Below are positions 16,046-21,416 of a DNA stretch of 21,416 bases, in pieces. The position numbers were made by a program, and so were the translations under genes. This DNA comes from Chara braunii. Taxonomy: Eukaryota > Streptophyta > Charophyceae > Charales > Characeae. How positions within the stretch are numbered: position 1 is the stretch's first letter; each line of letters opens with the position of its first letter. The stretch spans positions 252,086 through 273,501 of the forward strand of contig BFEA01000409.1 of the NCBI GenBank assembly GCA_003427395.1. Direction: 5' to 3'. The notes beneath the pieces were generated by a model. The model saw nothing but the letters and a program-made list of their open reading frames with translations. It was not told the DNA's origin and searched no databases.

Positions 16046-16284
16046 TAAAAAAAAACTATGTTATGCAGAAAAATAAACTGAACAACTTTNAAAAAAAAAA
16101 AAAATCCGAAACAACTATGTTATGCAGAAAAATAAACTGAACAACTTTTGTCTCAGGGTCACATTGAAATTCTTCACCAAATTTAGAATAAAAAATAAAA
16201 TTAAAAAATCATTATTTATTTTTATTTTGTTTTATTTTTTTTGCCCAGCCAGGCAAGTCACTCCGGGCCACTCTGGTAGCCTAG
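15949..16284 (+). mobile_element. hAT-like MITE, family B, copy 2
   Basis: The ends are inverted repeats CTAGGTTACCAG (15949-15960) and CTGGTAGCCTAG (16273-16284), matching at 11 of 12 positions. The 8-bp flanks CAAAAAAA and CAAAAAAC match at 7 of 8 positions. The body holds a GC-rich block with CCCGGG, poly-A, the ATGCAGAAAAATAAACTGAA motif and a CAGGCAAGTCACTCCGGGCC stretch before the right end. Part of the body is duplicated around an N at 16090, so the true length is nearer 280 bp. Confidence 0.7.
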
Positions 16285-17497
16285 CAAAAAACTTAATTGA
16301 ACAATTTTTATTTTATGATCATATTTAATTTTTTTATCAAATCTTATTTACTTTTATTTATATTTTTTTGTGTCGGGCAAAACTAGTATGGGATACTATC
16401 GTAGCATATGATGTCATGCATTTATATTTTTTATTTTTACACAGTTATGTGTATATATTGGGTTATCTCTTTGTAATCATATGTTCAATTTTCTACTTAA
16501 TATCAAACACTGTGATATGAAATATGTTTTGATACCTTGTATTTTCATGTATTTACCAGTCTCTTATTTTTGCCTGTTAGTACACAAGTTGTATGTTATA
16601 TATGGCTGGATTTTACAGTTCAAGACTATAATCTTGAGTAAAGTCGAATGTCTTCATTCATATTACGATGACAATAAAATAGTTGATACTTAGTCTTTAA
16701 TGTTGTTTCGAGCATTGTACTCAATACTATGTCTAATTTCATATTTAATTAATATTACAAATAAATATTGTAGCATCGAATACACTTCAATATAACATGA
16801 TTTAACATATTATTTAGTAAAGCGTACAATATACTTTAATACCGCAATATAAATACAATTTTTACAATAATTTAACAAAATAACAGAACAAAAAACATAC
16901 GACTTGTAGTAAAGCGATAAAAATGAAAAATGAGATGAATCGATGCTAGATTTATTTCACAGTCTAATTTATTTTTTTATTTATGACAAAACCATTACGA
17001 AATTCACAGAGCCTCAAAATTTCAGATTTTATAAGTTTTTATGAGCGCAAAAGACCATAAAAGTTTGGGTATGTTTTTCGTTACTCTCGTGTGGTTAAGT
17101 GGCAAAAATTAAAAATTTGAGGGATCAAATAAATATTTTTTATTTTATTTTTGTGATTTTTTTCCTTGAAATATCACAATCCAATCTACAATATTTCAAC
17201 TTTTTATATTTTTTCATTAATTTTTATGATCGCGAAAATTCATCAAAGTTTACATTTGAAAATTGTCGGATTGAACCCGCTTGGACCTATTGGTCGCCGC
17301 CCGTCTAAAAACCTGGTCTGTAAGTTCAGGAAGGCCGAATTTAGGTCGCCACGGTAGTGATTAAGTATACTCGGTAAGGATAGTTTAGTGTCATCATGAA
17401 TGCGATAACATTAAGTATCCAGAACATCGTTTTTTATTTTTTCATCAAATATTCATATCTTATAATATGTTTTTTATTGTCTTTGACATTGAAGCAC
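16285..17497. other. AT-rich intergenic sequence, no gene seen
   Basis: Strongly AT-rich. It contains the diverged relative of the 202-bp repeat near 16485-16540. The only GC-richer patch, at 17265-17350, gives no tRNA fold or protein frame that I can support. Confidence 0.5.
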
Positions 17498-17639
17498 GTT
17501 CAATGTCACTATCATTAAACGTAATATTAAGTGTGCAACAGTGGCTATAATATTGCACATAGTTAATTTTTACGACGTTCAACTATGACAATATTAAATC
17601 ACCAATATTTCCTGAAGTCGCGTAGCGTTAACGCTACGC
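17498..17639. repeat. Cluster of palindromic short repeats
   Basis: Near-palindromic units begin with GTTCAATGTC at 17498 and GTTCAACTATG at 17577 and resemble the units at 18952-19246. Between them TGTGCAA (17532-17538) and TTGCACA (17553-17559) form perfect 7-bp arms. At 17620-17639, GCGTAGCGTT is followed immediately by its exact reverse complement, a perfect 20-bp palindrome. Confidence 0.65.
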
Positions 17640-17878
17640 AATTTTATGAAAGGTACGGGCCACTACAGGAGCGCCCAAATTCATCCAAGTAGAAACGTTT
17701 CTACTTCATTTTTTTCCGCGGCCGATAGCTGGGCCAAGTACTGGTGGTTTAAGTATTGAACACAATTTGAACACCACAATTTTGCCCCTACCCTTGACGA
17801 CAGTCTGACAAAAAACTCTTGTTATGATCTTCGTTGTAATATTACATACATCATTGGGTATAGCATTGTACATACTTT
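17640..17878. other. Intergenic sequence, no gene seen
   Basis: Moderately balanced base composition with a GCGGCCGATAGC patch near 17717. No frame or motif is recognised. Confidence 0.4.
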
Positions 17879-18249
17879 TAGGGTTGTTGGCGTTCGGGTT
17901 CAGCCGAACTTCCAAACTCGAACCTGCCGAACGTTTGGCTCCCACTCGAACGTTTGGGCCGAATGCGAACCTAAAAATAAATAATAATAAATAACTTAAT
18001 AAATATAAAAACAATATATGTTATGCAGAAAAATAAAGCGAACAACATTTGCCTCATTGTTACACCGAATTCCTTACCACGTTTGAAATAAAAATAAAAT
18101 ACAAAAAATAAATAATAATAAGAAAAGAAAAGAAAGATAATTAAAATTAGTGAGAGGGCAAGCACGCTTTCGACACCGCCATCTTTGGATATTTTTAAAA
18201 TTTTCTTGGGATAGCCAAATGCCCTGAAAATTTATAGAATATTCGAGAC

Positions 18250-18301
<52 letters not shown>

Positions 18302-18567
18302 AAGACTGAGTGGCCGAGTGTATTTTGACACCGCCATCTTTGGCTATTTTTCATTTTGTTTTGGATTCGTAAAATGCCTTGAAATTTTATATGCATGTAG
18401 CCCATGTCATACAAAACTTGAAAAATAATAATAATAATTTTTAGGGCCTGGAATAAGTTTTGGCGGGGGCCGAACCCCTTTAGGTTCGGAACCCGAACGG
18501 GATTCCAAGTGCTCGAACGTTCGAGGGATTGCATGGGGACCCCCGAATGTTCAACCTGGTAACCATG
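17879..18567 (+). mobile_element. hAT-like non-autonomous DNA transposon, family A, copy 3 (complete, 8-bp target duplication)
   Basis: The element is flanked by a perfect 8-bp direct repeat, CATACTTT at 17871-17878 and 18568-18575, which is the target-duplication length of hAT transposons. It starts TAGGGTTGTT, a diverged form of CAGGGTTACC, and ends GGTAACCATG. Both ends have GC-rich CGTTCGG/CCGAACG blocks. The interior holds ATGCAGAAAAATAAA at about 18021, two GACACCGCCATCTTTGG copies (about 18172 and 18327) and a poly-A run of about 49 bases (18252-18300). No transposase is present. Confidence 0.8.
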
Positions 18568-18575
18568 CATACTTT

Positions 18576-18951
18576 GATATTGTAACACCTTAAATAACCC
18601 AACATTTAGACAAAGAAAAACTAATCATTGATGAATTTTAACAATACAGTATTGCATGTCATATTTAGAAGAAGTCGAATCACTCACACAAAATAACCTT
18701 TATGGTTAACCTTGCTAAATTGTGTTGAACGACATTTTGAGCTCTCTTAAAATCACTTTCAAGTTGTGAATATTGTTTCATCATTATTTCCATCCTCCAA
18801 AAAGATAAATGATTAATATTATTATTATTTATTTTGTCATCATTTTTTTTGCTTAGTTTTTAGTTAAATGTTGCAACGCAAAACTTTCAAAATACTTAAA
18901 GGCCATAACATTCATTGACTAATACACTCCAAGGGTGTGGGACTAAACAGG
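18576..18951. other. AT-rich intergenic sequence, no gene seen
   Basis: No frame, RNA fold or repeat is recognised apart from short A/T runs and an ATT run near 18817. Confidence 0.4.
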
Positions 18952-19246
18952 GTTCAATACCACACCATCATACATCAAATACACGATTGCATATAGTTGA
19001 ATATACCACAACATGCAAGTTGAATACCACACCATTACGTATAAGAAAACACATGATTCAACGAAGTTAAACACCATAATACTCAACATGACCAACTATA
19101 GTTGAATACTGAAGTATTAAACGCAGTTGAATACCACAATATTTAACAAACAACAGGCAACAAGTACGTCAAACATCATAGTTGAACATTAAATACAACA
19201 TTCGACATCGACATCAGTAGACATCATTGAATGCCACAATATCAAC
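18952..19246. repeat. Irregular array of about 22-bp near-palindromic units
   Basis: Units of the form GTTGAATACCACAAT-ATT-AAC recur about eight times: 18952, 18996, 19019, 19066, 19101, 19126, 19181 and 19226. Three (19066-19087, 19101-19122, 19126-19147) are exactly 22 bp and begin GTT and end AAC. The unit at 19101 has arms GTTGAATACT and AGTATTAAAC, complementary except for one base. Spacing varies from about 23 to 55 bp, so this is not a simple tandem satellite and not CRISPR-like. Confidence 0.6.
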
Positions 19247-20029
19247 TAACCACCATATTCCTCTCCCTCTATTCATCAAACCTTTTCATCCTACAGCATC
19301 CTTTTCGACTTCTCGTTGATGATCGAAATTTGACTTTTTTTGTCATAACATTATGAATATATAATGCTCGATATAGGATTTTTGCACTTGAACACCTCGT
19401 CATCCAATAAGAACTTTAACCACTTATACAACTAGCCTCACATACTAAGATACCAAGGCTTCTTTTACGTACCATGAATCTATGTGTTGAAAATATATCT
19501 CATGGATAACACAAACATGGCTGTTACATTACCAGACTTACAAGTGTATGGATCTCTATGTGCTTAGATATTTTGTTTATCCACGAGTGTTATTACAATT
19601 GGTGTACATATGACCAGCCCGCGTTCCTGAATCATTAGCCTGCAATTCCAAGATTCATCAAACACATGTAAAACTCATCTGCCAAAATGTCCCTCTACAA
19701 AAGTGTCCAACAACGCATCTTGTGCAAGGCACAACTTGCTTTAATGATCAATGCACAACATATCCATGCCACTTTTCCGAACTATGCGTATGCCTACGCA
19801 AACATGACACAGTCTTCCCACTCCACACCTCAAACAAAAGAAAACAAAAAAAAAAACATGAAATATTATCTGTGTGCAAAAAAATGCCAATCAATCCCAA
19901 CAGTGTTTGGGGCAAATAAGGGTCCTCCATACATGACTTCGCTTTTACTGGGCCCTGCTTACTCTCTGCTGGCCTTCCTGTCCTGTCCTCCATAGATCCC
20001 CCTTCCAAACTCCCTGCCTTGCCTGCCTC
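19247..20029. other. Intergenic sequence, no gene assigned
   Basis: Frames of up to 102 codons on the + strand (19687-19995) show no domain, biased composition or matching signal. The sequence becomes less AT-rich toward the right. Confidence 0.4.
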
Positions 20030-21391
20030 GGCCGCCCTATGTCAATATTGATAGCGCATGGATGGTTTTGCCAGGAAAATGGGGTGAGTGTGCAGCGAGG
20101 CTGGGGCGAGTGGTCCAGCAAGGCCCTCCTCTCACAAAACGTAAGAATCTGCTCGCACTATGTAGCTAGGTTCATGTCCTTACATGCATCCCTCACTGAC
20201 TGACTGATTATATGTGTGCTGAGCTACCCGGCTTCCCTTGAATAGAACGTACGGTCATTATTGTAGCCTTATCTGGGGCACCTTTCAGTGGAAGACGGGT
20301 AGCATGAATTTGGTCAGCTTCAACGACCAGAGACGTGCTTTCCTCTTGCGGACGGCGATAGCACAAGGTGGGCTAATAAGCCATTACCCGCACAAGGCCT
20401 CATTGCACTGACGTGGCTGCCATGGTCGCGTGCATGGCAGTTCATGCAATCGTACGTCTCGGAACTCACGTTCTTGCATGCAGACGAAGCCGGCGGGCAT
20501 CAACCAAGTAGGACGAGGCCACCACGGCTTGACTGGGGGTCTCGGCCATCTGCGGAAGCATCATTCACTCATGGGACTCGTGAGAATTGGGGTCCTTTTC
20601 ACATTTCCCCTCAATTCCTCTCTTCTCCATTCTGCCTTCCCAACAGTGTTCCCTCGGCGTATTTGGTTTTTCCCCGCCCATTTTTCGCTGGGGCTCACGA
20701 CGCGGTGAACCGTGGAAGCACCGACGACCGATTTCAACGTGGCCATTGTTGGCGGGTTCAACTTGTGTCCATTGTTGGCGGTTTTTTTCGGTGACCAGGG
20801 GCTAGCTAGGTCCCACTTACACGAATTAAGCGATATTGACCGTAGATCGCAAAGATCAACGGCCAGGATCTTTTAATCCGTGCAAGCGGGACCTTGGCCC
20901 AGTGGTGTATTTTATTTTGGTGTCCCGCCGGAACATCGCCGTGCATTATTCTTTTTTTTTTGTCTTTTTTTTTGGTTTGCGTGCCGTGGGCGGGACAGGT
21001 CAAGGAACAGGGGTGGTGGGCGAAGCTGGACCGTACGGGTGGAGACTGTCTGTCTATAGCGGAGGGGTTCCTTTTCCGTTCGTGTTAACGATTTGGCTCA
21101 GCCGGCAGCGGCAAATGTCATCTCGTTAGTCTGCGTCGAGGGCGTCGGTCGCTGTCGGTTGAACCTTTCTGCTAACACCCACCACACCATAGCTGGCGCC
21201 ATCGCTGAGGGAGGAGGAGCAGTCTGCAGCGCAGAAGAAAGGCGATAACCGGCCGGGCAAAGATGAGGAGGGGACTGGGATTGAGGTTGGCCGTGCCAGC
21301 GCAGGAGTCTACTAATTTGTCAAATTGGATGTAAGTTGTGTGCCTGCGCAGCTTTACCGTTACTTTGTCAAAATGCCTTAAGAGCTTCCTC
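20030..21391. promoter_or_regulatory. GC-richer, promoter-like region with E2F-like sites
   Basis: Base composition shifts to balanced and CpG-containing, unlike the rest of the window. TTTTTCCCCGCCC (about 20666-20678), TTTTTCGC (20681-20688) and two copies of CCATTGTTGGCGG (20743-20755 and 20769-20781) resemble the E2F consensus TTTSSCGC or its complement. GCGGGAC (20886-20892) and GTCCCGC (20921-20927) form an inverted repeat. Overlapping frames of 60-116 codons exist, but none is convincing. It could be the upstream region of a host gene to the right. Confidence 0.25.
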
Positions 21392-21416
21392 ACCCCCCCC
21401 CCCCCCCCCCCCCCCC
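21392..21416. repeat. Poly-C run at the window end
   Basis: The last bases are an uninterrupted C run after CTTCCTCA. It is probably a sequencing or contig-end homopolymer, since it lacks any telomere-type repeat unit. Confidence 0.8.

Noticed and set aside
17265-17350. Possible tRNA or rRNA fragment in a GC-richer patch
   Set aside because: GGTCGCCGCCCGTC looks rRNA-like at first sight, but no flanking rRNA sequence or cloverleaf could be built.
18232-18588. 118-codon - strand frame
   Set aside because: It consists mainly of poly-Phe from the poly-A run and runs through the family A transposon.
18952-19246. CRISPR array
   Set aside because: The units are degenerate, spacing is irregular and the genome is eukaryotic in character.
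19687-19995. 102-codon + strand frame
   Set aside because: There is no domain, no bias suggesting coding, and overlapping frames of similar length occur on both strands.
20444-20794. 116-codon + strand frame and overlapping frames
   Set aside because: Several equally long frames overlap on both strands in this GC-richer block, and none shows a recognisable motif. They could only be an exon if transcript data supported it.
21392-21416. Telomere at the window end
   Set aside because: It is a pure C run with no TTTAGGG-type unit, so a sequencing or contig-end homopolymer is more likely.

Overview
This looks like an intergenic, repeat-packed stretch of a nuclear genome, most likely from a streptophyte (charophyte) green alga of the Chara type. 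The organism call is an inference. It rests on AT-rich DNA with long homopolymers and (TA)n tracts, the absence of any intact gene, and degenerate protein sequence resembling permuted Penelope-like elements (PLEs) of the green lineage. No intact host gene, rRNA gene or CRISPR array is visible. Almost every recognisable protein sequence is a decayed transposable element.

Layout. Positions 1-1250 hold two non-autonomous DNA transposons (hAT-like families A and B) separated by (TA)n tracts. Positions 1780-3680 are a more base-balanced patch with a tRNA-like Pol III box pair and an unidentified coding-like relic. Positions 3871-4750 hold a family B end and a complete family A element. Positions 4935-5180 are a truncated relic of a PLE reverse transcriptase (RT) C-terminus, followed by a foldback at 5203-5660.

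The core, 5697-15035, is a nested pair of PLEs. The outer element is on the + strand. Its GIY-YIG endonuclease region (about 6234-6851) lies upstream of its RT. The RT is split: its N-terminal part is at 7640-7996 and its fingers, palm and thumb are at 13193-14317. Between these halves lies a second PLE on the - strand (about 13192 down to 7983). In its transcription order this inner element has a CCHC/coiled-coil ORF1, a GIY-YIG domain, a pre-RT region, RT fingers and palm, a 3' region, and a hammerhead-ribozyme-like fold at 8255-8210. Direct repeats of about 200-280 bp (7983-8214 and 12908-13192) flank it like the pseudo-LTRs of PLEs. The outer element also has hammerhead-like folds at its 3' end (14849-14894 and 14983-15035), inside a 134-bp tandem dimer. 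Both copies carry stops, frameshifts and active-site substitutions, so they are dead.

Downstream, 15531-15934 is a 202-bp tandem dimer, 15949-16284 is a family B element carrying an assembly-like duplication around the single N, 17498-17639 has palindromes, 17879-18567 is a family A element with a perfect 8-bp target duplication, and 18952-19246 is an array of short near-palindromic units. From about 20030 to 21390 the base composition becomes more GC-rich and promoter-like without a convincing ORF. The window ends in poly-C.

If it was once active, the nested system would have worked as target-primed retrotransposition: ORF1 binds RNA, GIY-YIG nicks DNA, RT copies RNA, and the ribozyme in the pseudo-LTR trims the transcript. 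The placement of the hammerhead-like folds at the repeat boundaries supports this, but it remains an inference.
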